Shown here piece by piece: positions 39,709 to 50,446 of a stretch of DNA of 64,000 nt. The DNA is from Escherichia coli (GTDB taxonomy: Bacteria; Pseudomonadota; Gammaproteobacteria; Enterobacterales; Enterobacteriaceae). The stretch's first letter is position 1, and each line of letters starts with the position of its first letter. The notes beneath the pieces are model-generated. The model saw only the letters and a list, made by a program, of their open reading frames with translations. It was not told where the DNA came from and did no database searches. The stretch is taken from contig NZ_JAATUR010000014.1 in the NCBI RefSeq assembly GCF_011881725.1, positions 31,261-95,260 of the forward strand, written 5' to 3'. Made by a program: the position numbers and the translations under genes.

Positions 39709-42006
39709 TTACAGCAATTCAAACTCGCCTTTCTTAACGCGCGCGGAATCGGTGCCGATAAAGACGTTGAACTTGCCTGGCTCGGCGTCATATTTCATCT
39801 GCTGATTCCAGAACTTCAGCGCCTCAATATCGATCGGGAAGCTGATGGTCTGAGTTTCCCCCGGTTTCAGGGTGATTTTCTCAAAACCTTTTAGCTGCTT
39901 CACCGGACGACTCATGGAAGCCGTCACATCCTGCAAGTACATCTGGACTACCGTCGCCCCTTCGCGCTTACCGGTGTTCGTCACCTGCACGCTGGCGGTC
40001 ACTTTACCGTCACGCTTCATGGTCGGCGCAGAAAGTTTTACATCAGACACAGTGAAAGTGGTGTAGCTCAGACCATAACCGAACGGATAAAGCGCACCGT
40101 TAGCTTCATCGAAATAACGTGAAGTGTATTTGTTCGGCTTGTCGGCGTTATACGGACGCCCCGTGTTCAGATGGCTGTAATACACCGGGATCTGCCCGAC
40201 CGACCGTGGGAAGGACATCGGCAGCTTACCGGACGGGTTGTAATCACCAAACAACACATCGGCAATCGCATTACCGCCTTCCGTACCGGCAAACCAGGTT
40301 TCCAGAATCGCGTCAGCTTGCTGATCTTCTTTCACCAGCGCCAGCGGACGCCCGTTCATCAGCACCAGCACCAGCGGTTTTCCGGTAGCTTTCAGCGCCG
40401 CAATCAAATCTCGCTGACTTTGCGGAATAGTGATATCGGTACGGCTGGAAGCCTCATGCGCCATCCCCTGGGCTTCACCAACGACAGCCACTACCACATC
40501 AGATTGTTTCGCCGTCTGCACCGCTTCATCAATCATCTCTTGCGGCGAGCGCGGATCAACTTTTACCGCTTCTTCATACTGATTCAGGAAGTCAATAATG
40601 CCTTTATCATTGGTAACGTTCGCCCCTTTGGCATACAGCACCTTGCCGTTTTCACCGACGGCATTTTTAATCCCGGTCAGTACGGTCACAGATTGATCGG
40701 CGACACCTGCCGCTGACCAGCTGCCCATCACGTCACGTTTGCTGTCCGCCAGTGGACCAACCACCGCAATGGTTGCCGATTTTTTCAGCGGCAGGGTTTC
40801 AAGGCGGTTTTTCAGCAACACCAGGCTTTCGCGCGCCACTTCACGTGCTTCTTTGCGGTGCAGGCGGCTTTCGGCATTGGTATCAACCGGGTCAGACTCT
40901 TTCGGACCCAGGTGGCTGTATGGATCGTTAAACAGCCCCATATCATATTTGACGTTCAGCACGTGGCGAGTAGCGTCGTCCAGCTCTTCCATCGTCACTT
41001 TGCCGGACTTGATCAAACCAGGCAGATACTTCGAGTAGTACTCGTCACTCATGCTCATGTTGATGCCGGACTTAAGCGCCACGCGCACCGCATCTTCCGG
41101 GTCTGCCGCCGTGCCATGTTTAATCAGCTCTTTGATTGCGCCGTGATCGGAAACGGTGATGCCTTTAAAGCCCCACTGATCGCGCAGGACATCTTTCAGC
41201 AGCCAGGAGTCGGAGGTGGCTGGCGTGCCGTTCAGCGAGTTCAGCGCCACCATTACCGCGCCGCTGCCTGCGTCCAGCCCCGCTTTGTACGGTGGCATAT
41301 AGTCGTTAAACAGGCGCTGCGGACTCATATCGACGGTGTTGTACTCTTTACCGCCTTCCACCGCGCCGTAAGCGGCAAAGTGTTTGACGCTGGTCATCAC
41401 CGAGTAGCGATCTGCCGGGCTTTTACCCTGCATCGCTTCCACCATGGTCTTACCCATAATGGAAGTGAGATAGGTATCTTCGCCAAAACCTTCGGAAGCA
41501 CGTCCCCAGCGCGGATCGCGGGAGACATCGACCATCGGTGCCCAGGTCATGTTCAGACCATCGTCCGCCGCTTCATAAGCAGAGACGCGCCCGACAGTTT
41601 TCACCGCATCAAGGTTAAAAGAAGAGGCCAGACCGAGGCTTATCGGGAAAACGGTACGTTGACCGTGCAGCACGTCGTAAGCAAAGAAAAGAGGAATTTT
41701 CAGGCGGCTCAGCGCCATTACCTGATCCTGCATGGCGCGGATATCCTGACGCGTGACGGTATTAAAAATCGCGCCAACCTGCCCGTCTTTAATCATCTCG
41801 CGGATCGCCTCTTTCGGGTTATCCGGACCGACGCTGATTAAACGCAGCTGACCAATTTTCTCATCAACCGTCATTTTTTTGAGCAGCTCGGTGACGAACG
41901 CATCCCGCGCTTCGGGCGTTAATGGATGGTTGCCGAATAAATCATCCGCCAGTGCTGGCTGCAGGGCCAGACTCACTGCGATACCTACTGAACATAGCCA
42001 TTTCAT
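39709..42006 (-). CDS. bglX: Periplasmic beta-glucosidase BglX (GH3)
   Basis: A 765-residue secreted glycoside hydrolase family 3 enzyme with a signal peptide of about 20 residues (LALQPALAD). The TIM-barrel domain contains the KHFAAYGAVEGG and the nucleophile aspartate in GITVSDHGAIKEL near residue 287. An alpha/beta sandwich (residues about 390-620) and a C-terminal fibronectin-III-like domain follow. It hydrolyses beta-glucosides in the periplasm. The start at 42006 places the signal peptide at the N terminus. Confidence 0.97.
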   Translation of the reverse strand: MKWLCSVGIAVSLALQPALADDLFGNHPLTPEARDAFVTELLKKMTVDEKIGQLRLISVGPDNPKEAIREMIKDGQVGAIFNTVTRQDIRAMQDQVMALSRLKIPLFFAYDVLHGQRTVFPISLGLASSFNLDAVKTVGRVSAYEAADDGLNMTWAPMVDVSRDPRWGRASEGFGEDTYLTSIMGKTMVEAMQGKSPADRYSVMTSVKHFAAYGAVEGGKEYNTVDMSPQRLFNDYMPPYKAGLDAGSGAVMVALNSLNGTPATSDSWLLKDVLRDQWGFKGITVSDHGAIKELIKHGTAADPEDAVRVALKSGINMSMSDEYYSKYLPGLIKSGKVTMEELDDATRHVLNVKYDMGLFNDPYSHLGPKESDPVDTNAESRLHRKEAREVARESLVLLKNRLETLPLKKSATIAVVGPLADSKRDVMGSWSAAGVADQSVTVLTGIKNAVGENGKVLYAKGANVTNDKGIIDFLNQYEEAVKVDPRSPQEMIDEAVQTAKQSDVVVAVVGEAQGMAHEASSRTDITIPQSQRDLIAALKATGKPLVLVLMNGRPLALVKEDQQADAILETWFAGTEGGNAIADVLFGDYNPSGKLPMSFPRSVGQIPVYYSHLNTGRPYNADKPNKYTSRYFDEANGALYPFGYGLSYTTFTVSDVKLSAPTMKRDGKVTASVQVTNTGKREGATVVQMYLQDVTASMSRPVKQLKGFEKITLKPGETQTISFPIDIEALKFWNQQMKYDAEPGKFNVFIGTDSARVKKGEFELL

Positions 42007-42201
42007 GTGGATTATTCTTCCTCTGTTGCCCGACGTGGCAGCGAAAATGGTGCAAAAGCGGTAGTTTGCCATAAGGCCGATGGAGAGAGAAAAAGAAAGC
42101 TCAGTTTATTGTCTGAATTTTCAAAATATTCACTCGCTGAATTGTCATACAAGGCGCTATTCTAGTTTGTGATATTTTTTCGCCACCACAAGGAGTGGAA
42201 A

Positions 42202-43917
42202 ATGTCTTCCATGACAACAACTGATAATAAAACCTTGTTGAATGAACTTGCCCGTCTGGTCGGTCATTCACACCTGCTCACCGATCCCGCAAAAACGGCC
42301 CGCTATCGCAAGGGCTTCCGCTCCGGTCAGGGTAACGCACTGGCCGTTGTTCTTCCTGGCTCGCTACTGGAATTGTGGCGAGTGCTGAAAGCATGCGTCA
42401 GCGCCGACAAAATTATTCTGATGCAGGCCGCCAATACCGGTCTGACCGAAGGCTCGACGCCAAACGGTAACGATTATGATCGCGATATCGTTATCATCAG
42501 CACCCTGCGTCTCGACAAGCTTCATGTTCTCGGTAAGGGCGAACAGGTGCTGGCATATCCTGGCACCACGCTCTATTCGCTGGAAAAAGCCCTCAAACCG
42601 TTAGGTCGCGAACCACACTCAGTAATTGGTTCATCGTGCATTGGCGCGTCGGTTATCGGCGGTATCTGTAATAACTCTGGCGGCTCGCTGGTGCAGCGTG
42701 GCCCGGCGTATACCGAAATGTCGTTATTCGCACGCATTGACGAAAACGGCAAGCTGACGCTGGTTAACCATCTGGGGATTGATTTGGGCGAAACGCCAGA
42801 GCAGATCCTCAGCAAGCTGGATGATGATCGCATCAAAGAAAATGATGTGCGCCACGATGGCCGCCACGCCCATGATTATGACTATGTTAACCGCGTACGA
42901 GATATTGAAGCCGACACGCCTGCACGTTATAACGCTGACCCGGATCGCCTGTTTGAATCCTCCGGTTGCGCTGGCAAACTGGCGGTTTTCGCAGTGCGTC
43001 TGGATACCTTTGAAGCGGAAAAAAACCAGCAGGTATTTTATATCGGCACTAATCAGCCGGAAGTATTGACCGAGATCCGCCGCCATATTCTGGCCAATTT
43101 TGAAAATCTGCCGGTTGCCGGGGAATACATGCACCGGGATATCTACGATATTGCGGAAAAATACGGCAAAGACACCTTCCTGATGATCGACAAGTTAGGC
43201 ACCGATAAGATGCCGTTATTCTTTAATCTCAAGGGTCGCACCGATGCGATGCTGGAGAAAGTAAAGTTCTTCCGCCCTCACTTTACCGATCTCGCAATGC
43301 AGAAATTCAGTCATTTGTTCCCCAGTCATTTACCGCCGCGCATGAAAAGCTGGCGCGATAAATATGAACATCATCTGCTGTTAAAAATGGCGGGGGATGG
43401 CGTCGGTGAAGCTAAATCCTGGCTGGTGGATTATTTCAAACAGGCTGAGGGCGATTTCTTTGTCTGTACGCCGGAGGAAGGCAGTAAAGCGTTTTTACAT
43501 CGTTTCGCGGCAGCGGGTGCAGCGATACGTTATCAGGCGGTACATTCCGATGAAGTCGAAGACATTCTGGCTCTGGATATCGCTCTGCGGCGTAACGACA
43601 CCGAGTGGTATGAACATCTACCGCCGGAGATCGACAGCCAGTTGGTGCATAAGCTCTATTACGGGCATTTTATGTGCTATGTCTTCCACCAGGATTACAT
43701 CGTTAAAAAAGGCGTGGATGTGCATGCGCTGAAAGAACAGATGCTGGAACTGCTACAGCAGCGCGGCGCGCAATACCCTGCCGAGCATAACGTCGGTCAT
43801 TTGTATAAAGCACCGGAGACGCTGCAGAAGTTTTATCGTGAAAACGATCCGACCAACAGTATGAATCCGGGGATCGGTAAGACCAGCAAACGGAAAAACT
43901 GGCAGGAAGTGGAGTAA
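42202..43917 (+). CDS. dld: Quinone-dependent D-lactate dehydrogenase Dld
   Basis: A 571-residue FAD enzyme bound to the inner-membrane face. The N-terminal PCMH-type FAD domain includes MQAANTGLTEGSTPNGND and SSCIGASVIGGICNNSGGSL. A cap domain follows, and an electropositive segment around residues 330-400 associates with the membrane. It oxidises D-lactate to pyruvate and passes electrons to quinone. The ATG at 42202 follows an AGGAG site. Confidence 0.97.
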   Translation: MSSMTTTDNKTLLNELARLVGHSHLLTDPAKTARYRKGFRSGQGNALAVVLPGSLLELWRVLKACVSADKIILMQAANTGLTEGSTPNGNDYDRDIVIISTLRLDKLHVLGKGEQVLAYPGTTLYSLEKALKPLGREPHSVIGSSCIGASVIGGICNNSGGSLVQRGPAYTEMSLFARIDENGKLTLVNHLGIDLGETPEQILSKLDDDRIKENDVRHDGRHAHDYDYVNRVRDIEADTPARYNADPDRLFESSGCAGKLAVFAVRLDTFEAEKNQQVFYIGTNQPEVLTEIRRHILANFENLPVAGEYMHRDIYDIAEKYGKDTFLMIDKLGTDKMPLFFNLKGRTDAMLEKVKFFRPHFTDLAMQKFSHLFPSHLPPRMKSWRDKYEHHLLLKMAGDGVGEAKSWLVDYFKQAEGDFFVCTPEEGSKAFLHRFAAAGAAIRYQAVHSDEVEDILALDIALRRNDTEWYEHLPPEIDSQLVHKLYYGHFMCYVFHQDYIVKKGVDVHALKEQMLELLQQRGAQYPAEHNVGHLYKAPETLQKFYRENDPTNSMNPGIGKTSKRKNWQEVE

Positions 43918-43942
43918 ATGCGGCGTCCCGATTCGTCTCATT

Positions 43943-44028
43943 TGTAGGCCTGATAAGATGCGTAAGCATCGCATCAGGCATCGTGCCCGATTGCCGGATG
44001 CGGCGTGAACGCCTTATCCGGCCTACAA
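43943..44028. repeat. REP pair between dld and pbpG
   Basis: Two units in opposite orientation: TGTAGGCCTGATAAGATGCG with GCATCAGGC, then TTGCCGGATGCGGCG with CGCCTTATCCGGCC. They lie between the convergent genes dld and pbpG. Confidence 0.88.
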
Positions 44029-44064
44029 GCGGCAATGTTGTTCGATGGTCTCAGACAATCAAAC

Positions 44065-44997
44065 TTAATCGTTTTGCGCCGTCTGCCCTGCCGCCGCCAT
44101 CTGGGCGGCTTTTTGTTTTTTATAGCTCAACGCCGCAGCCGGAACTGGCATCACTTTGCCGGTTTCAACCCAGGTACGCAGGCGGCTGGCATCGGCAAAA
44201 TGGGTGTATTTGCCAAATGCATCCATCACCACCAGCGCCACCGGTTTATTATTGAAAACCGTGCGCATCACCAGGCAATGCCCTGCCGCATTGGTAAAGC
44301 CGGTTTTCGTTAGCTGGATATTCCAGTTATCGCGATACACCAGGTGGTTAGTATTGCGGAACGGCAAGGTATACGCAGGGTTAGAAAAGGTCGCCATATC
44401 TTCACGGGTGGTACTTAACTGACCGATCAACGGATATTGTTTGCTGGCAATCAGCAATTTGGTTAAGTCACGGGCAGTTGAAACGTTATGCACCGATAAT
44501 CCGGTCGGTTCAACAAAGCGCGTGTTACTCATCCCAAGTGCTTTTGCTTTCGCATTCATTGCTTTAATAAATGCCTTATAACCGCCAGGATAATGATGTG
44601 CCAGGCTCGCCGCCGCGCGGTTTTCTGAAGACATCAGCGCCAGCAGCAGCATATCTTTACGGCTGATTTCGCTGTTCAGTCGCACGCGCGAATAGACTCC
44701 TTTCATCTCCGGCGTCTGGCTGATATCCACTTTTAGTTTTTCATCCAGCGGCAGTCGCGCATCCAGCACGACCATCGCGGTCATTAATTTGGTGATTGAG
44801 GCAATCGGACGCACCAGATCCGGGTGGTTCGAATAGATCACTTTGTTGGTATTCAGATCAACAATCATCGCGCTACCGGAAGCGATTTCCGGCTGTGAAG
44901 CGGTGGTAGTGGCGGCCGTTTTCGCAATGGCTTGCGGCGCAAAAGGCACAGCCAGCATCAGGGCCAGGCTAAATAAAGAAACTCGAAATTTCGGCAT
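44065..44997 (-). CDS. pbpG: D-alanyl-D-alanine endopeptidase PbpG (PBP7)
   Basis: A 310-residue periplasmic serine peptidase with a signal peptide of about 25 residues (PFAPQAIAK). The three penicillin-binding motifs are present: SITK (catalytic serine near residue 70), SSENR, and KTG ([13 protein letters not shown]). PBP7 cleaves D-Ala-mDAP cross-links in murein. The start at 44997 is preferred over one 9 bases upstream because it gives the standard protein. Confidence 0.96.
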   Translation of the reverse strand: MPKFRVSLFSLALMLAVPFAPQAIAKTAATTTASQPEIASGSAMIVDLNTNKVIYSNHPDLVRPIASITKLMTAMVVLDARLPLDEKLKVDISQTPEMKGVYSRVRLNSEISRKDMLLLALMSSENRAAASLAHHYPGGYKAFIKAMNAKAKALGMSNTRFVEPTGLSVHNVSTARDLTKLLIASKQYPLIGQLSTTREDMATFSNPAYTLPFRNTNHLVYRDNWNIQLTKTGFTNAAGHCLVMRTVFNNKPVALVVMDAFGKYTHFADASRLRTWVETGKVMPVPAAALSYKKQKAAQMAAAGQTAQND

Positions 44998-45169
44998 GAT
45001 GAGCATTCAGATAGTGGTTCACGCGCACGGGTTGCGCACCGCCGGAGTAAGGATTTACTGAGGCTAGCGAGGCCATCATAACGAGCAAAAAGTGCGATCG
45101 TCAAAGGAGAATCGTGAGGAAATGCTGCATTGCTGACATTTACGCCAGCAATGCACTCAAAAGAACTTT

Positions 45170-45757
45170 CTAGAACAGACGATAACCGTACCCCCACAGA
45201 ATCACGGTAAGGGCGAGCAGCACTTCCAGCACCAGCACGCCAATCGCCAGTGTCGAGCTGGAGAAGCTCAGACCTTCCTCTTTGTTGATATTCAGGAAGC
45301 TCGGAATACCGAGGTAAAGCAGGTAGCCGGTGTAAAACAGCGCCACCGTGCCGACCAACGCACACAACCAGACCAGCGGGTAAAGCGCCACCAGACCGCT
45401 TAAAAACAGCGGAGTTGCAACGTAGCCCGCGAAGACCATGCAGTGCGCAAGTGACGGACGCTGCGGGTAATTGCGCGCCATCCACCAGATAACCCGGCCC
45501 ATCACCGCGACCCCAGCCAGCATAACGCCATAAAACAAGACAGCCAGCGCCAGTCCGGTAAACCAGGATAATTTCAGGATAGTACCATCGCCAAAATTCC
45601 AGCCAATTTGTGTGGTGCCAATGAAGGCGCAAATCACCGGAATCGCCGCCATCAGCAAAACGTGGTGGGTGTAGTGATGAGAAATCGTTTCGTTTTCACG
45701 ATTAATCACCTGCATTTCACGATCGGGATGGGAAAACAGTCCCCAGACATGGCTCAT
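45170..45757 (-). CDS. yohC: Yip1-family inner-membrane protein YohC
   Basis: A 195-residue membrane protein with five helices typical of the YIP1/DUF1282 family, beginning MSHVWGLFSHPDREMQVINR. Function unknown. The start at 45757 matches the family N terminus and is followed by the conserved histidines (ISHHYTHHVLLMAAIPV). It diverges from yohD. Confidence 0.92.
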   Translation of the reverse strand: MSHVWGLFSHPDREMQVINRENETISHHYTHHVLLMAAIPVICAFIGTTQIGWNFGDGTILKLSWFTGLALAVLFYGVMLAGVAVMGRVIWWMARNYPQRPSLAHCMVFAGYVATPLFLSGLVALYPLVWLCALVGTVALFYTGYLLYLGIPSFLNINKEEGLSFSSSTLAIGVLVLEVLLALTVILWGYGYRLF

Positions 45758-45926
45758 ACCGCCCCCTTGTTGTGAGTTCATGAACCTGACAGTTCAAGTA
45801 TAAGTCAGCTTGTGATTATTTTTTGTCCGCTTATGTAATTTGCACTGTCTGATGCACGTCCTTTATCAGCGCTAATGATTCACAGGGTGTATGCTTACAG
45901 GCAACCAAAGGGAGACATATCAGCCT

Positions 45927-46505
45927 ATGGATATCAATACACTCATCTCACAATATGGTTATGCGGCGCTGGTCTTTGGCAGCCTGGCAGAGGGTGAAAC
46001 CGTCACCTTGCTCGGTGGTGTTGCGGCACATCAGGGGTTATTAAAGTTCCCGCTGGTGGTACTTTCTGTGGCGCTTGGGGGCATGATTGGCGACCAGGTG
46101 CTTTATCTGTGCGGGCGGCGGTTTGGCGGCAAGCTGTTACGCCGTTTCTCGAAACATCAGGATAAAATTGAGCGGGCGCAGAAACTTATCCAACGCCATC
46201 CGTATCTGTTTGTCATTGGTACGCGTTTTATGTATGGCTTTCGGGTGATTGGCCCGACGCTGATTGGTGCCAGCCAACTGCCGCCGAAAATCTTTCTACC
46301 GCTGAATATTCTCGGCGCATTTGCCTGGGCGTTGATTTTTACCACTATCGGTTACGCCGGTGGTCAGGTGATTGCGCCGTGGTTGCACGATCTTGACCAA
46401 CATTTGAAGCACTGGGTCTGGTTGATTCTGGTCGTGGCTCTGGTAGTTGGTGTGCGCTGGTGGCTGAAACGGCGCGGGAAGAAAAAGACAGATCATCAGG
46501 CGTAA
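45927..46505 (+). CDS. yohD: DedA-family membrane protein YohD
   Basis: A 192-residue DedA/VTT protein with the motifs GGMIGDQVLYLCGRRFGG and FMYGFRVIGPTLIGAS, and the conserved glutamate and arginine residues linked to proton-dependent lipid transport in this family. DedA paralogues support undecaprenyl-phosphate recycling and membrane homeostasis; YohD's own role is not established. The BIME array begins 10 bases downstream. Confidence 0.93.
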   Translation: MDINTLISQYGYAALVFGSLAEGETVTLLGGVAAHQGLLKFPLVVLSVALGGMIGDQVLYLCGRRFGGKLLRRFSKHQDKIERAQKLIQRHPYLFVIGTRFMYGFRVIGPTLIGASQLPPKIFLPLNILGAFAWALIFTTIGYAGGQVIAPWLHDLDQHLKHWVWLILVVALVVGVRWWLKRRGKKKTDHQA

Positions 46506-46514
46506 AGCAGTTAT

Positions 46515-47215
<701 letters not shown>

Positions 47216-47265
47216 AGAGCTCTCCACCTAACGCTGACTACGTTAAGCATAGAAGGTACATATCC

Positions 47266-48702
47266 TCAGCGTTTGTAACCGCCACCCAGCGCACTGGTGA
47301 GCTGAATGGAGGCATCCAGCCATTGCCCTTGCAAAAGCAGACCATTGGCTCGTTCGCGAAGCGCTGGAATTCTGGCTTCACTGACGCGGAAACCCGCGAT
47401 GATGCCTGCGTTAAATCGCGCCTGTGCCAGCCCCACCACGCGCAAGGCATCGCGCTCAATTTGCATCTGATGCTGATTTTTCTCTGCCAGTGTCTGAACC
47501 TGACTCGCGGCTCGCGCCACGTCATTCACCGCCTCGACCACCGCTTTGTTGTAGCTGGCGATCGACAAATTGCTTTCGGCTTTCGCAATGTCGAGATTGG
47601 CGTTGAGTCTGCCGCTGTCGAATATTGGCAACGTCAGCCCCGCCGTGGCGCCCATCTGCCGGGCGGAACTACGAAAAAGATCGCTTAAGTGCAACGCATC
47701 CTGCTGCAGGAAGGCCATCAGATTGATGTCGGGATAAAATGCTGCTTTTGCTGCGTCGATGGTACTTAACGACGACTCGACATACCAATGCGCCGCCTGC
47801 AAGTCTGCTCGCCGGGCCAGTAAGGAATACCCCAGTTCATCAGGAAGCTGGCTTACCACCTTCGGCAACGTGACCGGATGTAGCTTCAATGCGCTTTTCT
47901 GATGGTTGGTGAGCGCACTTAGCCGCGCCTCGATAATTTTCATCTTACCCGCGACATCGTTGAGTTGTTGCTGGGTTTTACTGGCATTAATATCAGTTTC
48001 CACACCTTCAACCGAAGAAGTAATACCACGCTGATAAAGCTGGCGATCGGTCGCAATAATGGTGTTCTGCTCTTTTTCGATTTGCTGCAAAACAGTATTT
48101 AAAGCCGCCTGGGTTTGCCACTCCCAGTACAGGCGTGCCACGCTACCAGCCAGCAATTGCCGGGTCTGCTCACGTTCAGCCGCCCGCGCTTTAACCGTCC
48201 CCAGGCGAGCAGTAACTTCCGCTCGATTCTTACCCCAGATGTCAAGATGCCAGCCCGCCGTTAAACCAAAAGTACCGTTGGTGTACCACGGCCCCGTGGT
48301 GCCAGCAGCAGGATCGTTCAGGGCAAATGGACCCATTAACCCTTCCGCCGACATTTTTTGCCGTTCCATATCCGCCGAAAAATCTACCTGCGGACCATCC
48401 TGGGTCGCTACTGCTTTCGCCTGCGCTTCCGCTAGTTGAATGCGCTGTTCAGCCACCTGCATATCCGGCGCGTTCTGTATTGCATTATTAATTAAGGAGG
48501 TGAGTTGATTATCGTGATATTCCAGCCACCACTGGCTGTCTGGCCAACCGTTTTTCAATGCCGCAGGTAACGCGGTGTCCACTTGCGTGGCAGGCGTTTG
48601 CAGGCTTAACGCCTGGCGGGTTTCATGCATAGGCGCACACCCGGCCAGCATCAGTAACAGCGGAAAACAGGCGATGGCTGGATAAAAGGAATCACGATTC
48701 AT
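47266..48702 (-). CDS. mdtQ: Outer-membrane efflux lipoprotein MdtQ (intact)
   Basis: A 478-residue TolC/OprM-type outer-membrane factor. The signal peptide ends in lipobox LAGC (residues about 19-22). Two repeats of the OEP domain are visible, with the conserved LARRADLQAAHWYVESS and the helical IFDSGRLNANLDIAKAE. The start at 48702 places the signal correctly; the frame continues upstream without one. K-12 carries an interrupted copy (yohG), whereas this one is uninterrupted. It is implicated in resistance to puromycin and acriflavine with an unknown pump partner. Confidence 0.92.
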   Translation of the reverse strand: MNRDSFYPAIACFPLLLMLAGCAPMHETRQALSLQTPATQVDTALPAALKNGWPDSQWWLEYHDNQLTSLINNAIQNAPDMQVAEQRIQLAEAQAKAVATQDGPQVDFSADMERQKMSAEGLMGPFALNDPAAGTTGPWYTNGTFGLTAGWHLDIWGKNRAEVTARLGTVKARAAEREQTRQLLAGSVARLYWEWQTQAALNTVLQQIEKEQNTIIATDRQLYQRGITSSVEGVETDINASKTQQQLNDVAGKMKIIEARLSALTNHQKSALKLHPVTLPKVVSQLPDELGYSLLARRADLQAAHWYVESSLSTIDAAKAAFYPDINLMAFLQQDALHLSDLFRSSARQMGATAGLTLPIFDSGRLNANLDIAKAESNLSIASYNKAVVEAVNDVARAASQVQTLAEKNQHQMQIERDALRVVGLAQARFNAGIIAGFRVSEARIPALRERANGLLLQGQWLDASIQLTSALGGGYKR

Positions 48703-48925
48703 GGGGGAATAATCAGGTGAGAAAAGGTGCGCGGAGATTACCGTGTGTAGCGATATATTTTTTAGTTTCGCGTGGCAATACATCAGCGGAAATAAAACGA
48801 TATATCCAGAAAAATATACAGTAAGTGAATGATATTCTCCGATTTATCTTAATAGCTTATGAATAACGGCAAAGGGTTTCATTTTTTCCTATACTTATTC
48901 AGCACTCACAAATAAAGGAACGCTA

Positions 48926-49009
48926 ATGAAAATTATACTCTGGGCTGTATTGATTATTTTCCTGATTGGGCTACTGGTGGTGACTGGCGTATTTAAGATG
49001 ATATTTTAA
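48926..49009 (+). CDS. yohP: Small membrane protein YohP
   Basis: A 27-residue single-helix protein, MKIILWAVLIIFLIGLLVVT then GVFKMIF, identical as far as I recall to K-12 YohP. An AAGGAA ribosome site lies 7 bases upstream. It is one of the validated small membrane proteins of E. coli; studies of YohP show that its mRNA reaches the membrane for insertion. Function unknown. Confidence 0.93.
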   Translation: MKIILWAVLIIFLIGLLVVTGVFKMIF

Positions 49010-49079
49010 AATTAATTAATGTCATCAGTTCCAAAAATAACGAGAATATTTCAGTCTCTCATCCTGTTGCGCTCCTGTC

Positions 49080-49340
49080 ATGTACATTGCTTCATATCAT
49101 CACTGCCGCAAGGAGCGCGCAGGGGGCGGCCAATCGCCGCCGCCCCCTGCACCCCCGGGCTCTGGCGAACAAAATCGCCGCTGCGCGGTGCCCTCGGCTT
49201 ATCCCTTACGGCTACCGGGTCGGGCGCGAGGTAACATCCCTGTAAGACGCGCCCTCAGCCCACATCCATGTGGGCTGCCCCGGCCTCCAGGGAACGCCTC
49301 GGCGATTTTGGCGCCACCAAACAACCGTGCGGCCTATTGA
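49080..49340. repeat. GC-rich structured element between yohP and dusC
   Basis: A block of about 250 bases is far richer in G+C than its AT-rich flanks. It contains a perfect 12-bp inverted repeat, GCAGGGGGCGGC (49119-49130) with GCCGCCCCCTGC (49139-49150). A second perfect 10-bp repeat, CAGCCCACAT with ATGTGGGCTG, spans 49256-49277. Open frames inside give proline/arginine-rich low-complexity products with no ribosome site, so coding is unlikely. It resembles an inserted non-coding repeat or structured RNA, but I cannot name the family. Confidence 0.55.
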
Positions 49341-49381
49341 TAAAGAGCTAACACATTGTCAAAAAAACATCCCTATGGTTT

Positions 49382-50329
49382 TTAGAGTTTTTCGATATCA
49401 ATTGCCTGAATAGCCCTTGCAATATCAGGGGAATTATTCAACACCCGAACATGCTGAAATAATTCTGTTGCTTCATCGTATTCTTTACGCAAATAACTCA
49501 ACCACTGTTTAATCCGCGCAACGTGATATAACCCGGTATCGCCCTGCTTTTCCAGACGGGTATATTTTTGCAACAATGCAACAACCTCTGACCACGGCAT
49601 CCGCGGTTCGTTATATTTCACCACCCGGCTTAGATTGGGAATATTCAGCGCCCCGCGGCCAATCATTACCGCGTCGCAGCCGCTGATAGCCATACATTGT
49701 TGCGCACTCTGCCAGTCCCAGATTTCACCGTTAGCAATCACAGGAATATTTAGCCGCTGGCGTATCTCACCAATCGCCTGCCAGTCGATATGCTCTGCAC
49801 GGTAACCCTGTTCTTTTGTCCGCCCATGTACCACCAGTTCCGTGGCCCCAGCTTGCTGAACAGCATCGGCAATTTCAAATTTCTTCTCGCCACTGTCCCA
49901 GCCCAGACGTACTTTCACGCTGACGGGCAAATGCGCCGGTACGGCTTCGCGCATCGCTTTCGCACCCTGATAGATGAGTTCAGGGTCTTTGAGTAACGTT
50001 GCCCCACCGCCGCTGCCGTTAACCGTTTTCGACGGACAGCCGCAGTTGAGATCCACGCCCCAGGAACCTAACTCCACCGCGCGAGCGGCGTTCTCTGCCA
50101 GCCATTGCGGGAACTGACCTAACAGTTGCACGCGCACCAGCGTACCGGATGGCGTTCGGCTGGCATTTTGCAGCTCCGGGCAAAGGCGATGAAAGACTTT
50201 TACCGGCAGCAGTTGATCAACCACGCGAACAAATTCGGTGATGCACAGATCGTAGTCGTTAACTTCGGTCAGCAATTCGCGTACCAGAGAGTCGAGTACC
50301 CCCTCCATCGGCGCCAGTAATACACGCAT
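49382..50329 (-). CDS. dusC: tRNA-dihydrouridine(16) synthase DusC
   Basis: A 315-residue FMN enzyme that reduces U16 in tRNA. The N terminus [20 protein letters not shown] and the catalytic cysteine region [20 protein letters not shown] (cysteine near residue 98) match the Dus family; the C-terminal helical tRNA-binding domain covers about 245-315. The start follows GGGTGAT. A strong intrinsic terminator in the same orientation ends only 12 bases before the start codon. Confidence 0.96.
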   Translation of the reverse strand: MRVLLAPMEGVLDSLVRELLTEVNDYDLCITEFVRVVDQLLPVKVFHRLCPELQNASRTPSGTLVRVQLLGQFPQWLAENAARAVELGSWGVDLNCGCPSKTVNGSGGGATLLKDPELIYQGAKAMREAVPAHLPVSVKVRLGWDSGEKKFEIADAVQQAGATELVVHGRTKEQGYRAEHIDWQAIGEIRQRLNIPVIANGEIWDWQSAQQCMAISGCDAVMIGRGALNIPNLSRVVKYNEPRMPWSEVVALLQKYTRLEKQGDTGLYHVARIKQWLSYLRKEYDEATELFQHVRVLNNSPDIARAIQAIDIEKL

Positions 50330-50341
50330 ATCATCACCCGC

Positions 50342-50370
50342 AAAAAAATGAGGCGCTATGTTAGCGCCTC
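50342..50370 (-). terminator. Strong intrinsic terminator immediately upstream of dusC
   Basis: GAGGCGCTA and TAGCGCCTC (50350-50370) form a perfect 9-bp stem with a 3-base loop. On the minus strand it is followed by A and seven T residues (50348-50342), then the dusC translation start region. Flanking CCGCA and TGCGG can extend the structure. It faces dusC, so it would end a short upstream transcript or attenuate dusC. Confidence 0.75.
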
Positions 50371-50432
50371 CTGTCTGCGGATTAAAGGTCTGCCGAGTGA
50401 GATTGCGGCAAAGCTGTAATCCCTTTCTATGC

Positions 50433-50446
50433 TTGATCTATGACAA
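50433..50446. promoter_or_regulatory. FNR-like palindrome in the dusC-yohJ divergent region
   Basis: TTGAT-CTAT-GACAA has one perfect and one degenerate FNR/CRP-type half-site. It sits inside the wider palindrome GCTTG...CAAGC, between the divergent genes. Function not established; read on the minus strand, TTGTCA could instead be a -35 element. Confidence 0.3.

Noticed and set aside
40858..41841. A 327-codon open frame on the plus strand, antisense to bglX
   Set aside because: It lies wholly within a well-supported gene, has no ribosome site and its translation is compositionally odd (many H, R, Q), a common shadow of GC-rich coding DNA.
44958..45632. A 224-codon minus-strand frame across pbpG leader and yohC
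   Set aside because: It overlaps yohC in another frame on the same strand and crosses the pbpG start; the yohC frame is clearly the conserved one.
49019..49340. Proline-rich ORFs in the GC-rich block
   Set aside because: No ribosome site, low-complexity product and strong palindromes argue against coding; kept as a structural element instead.
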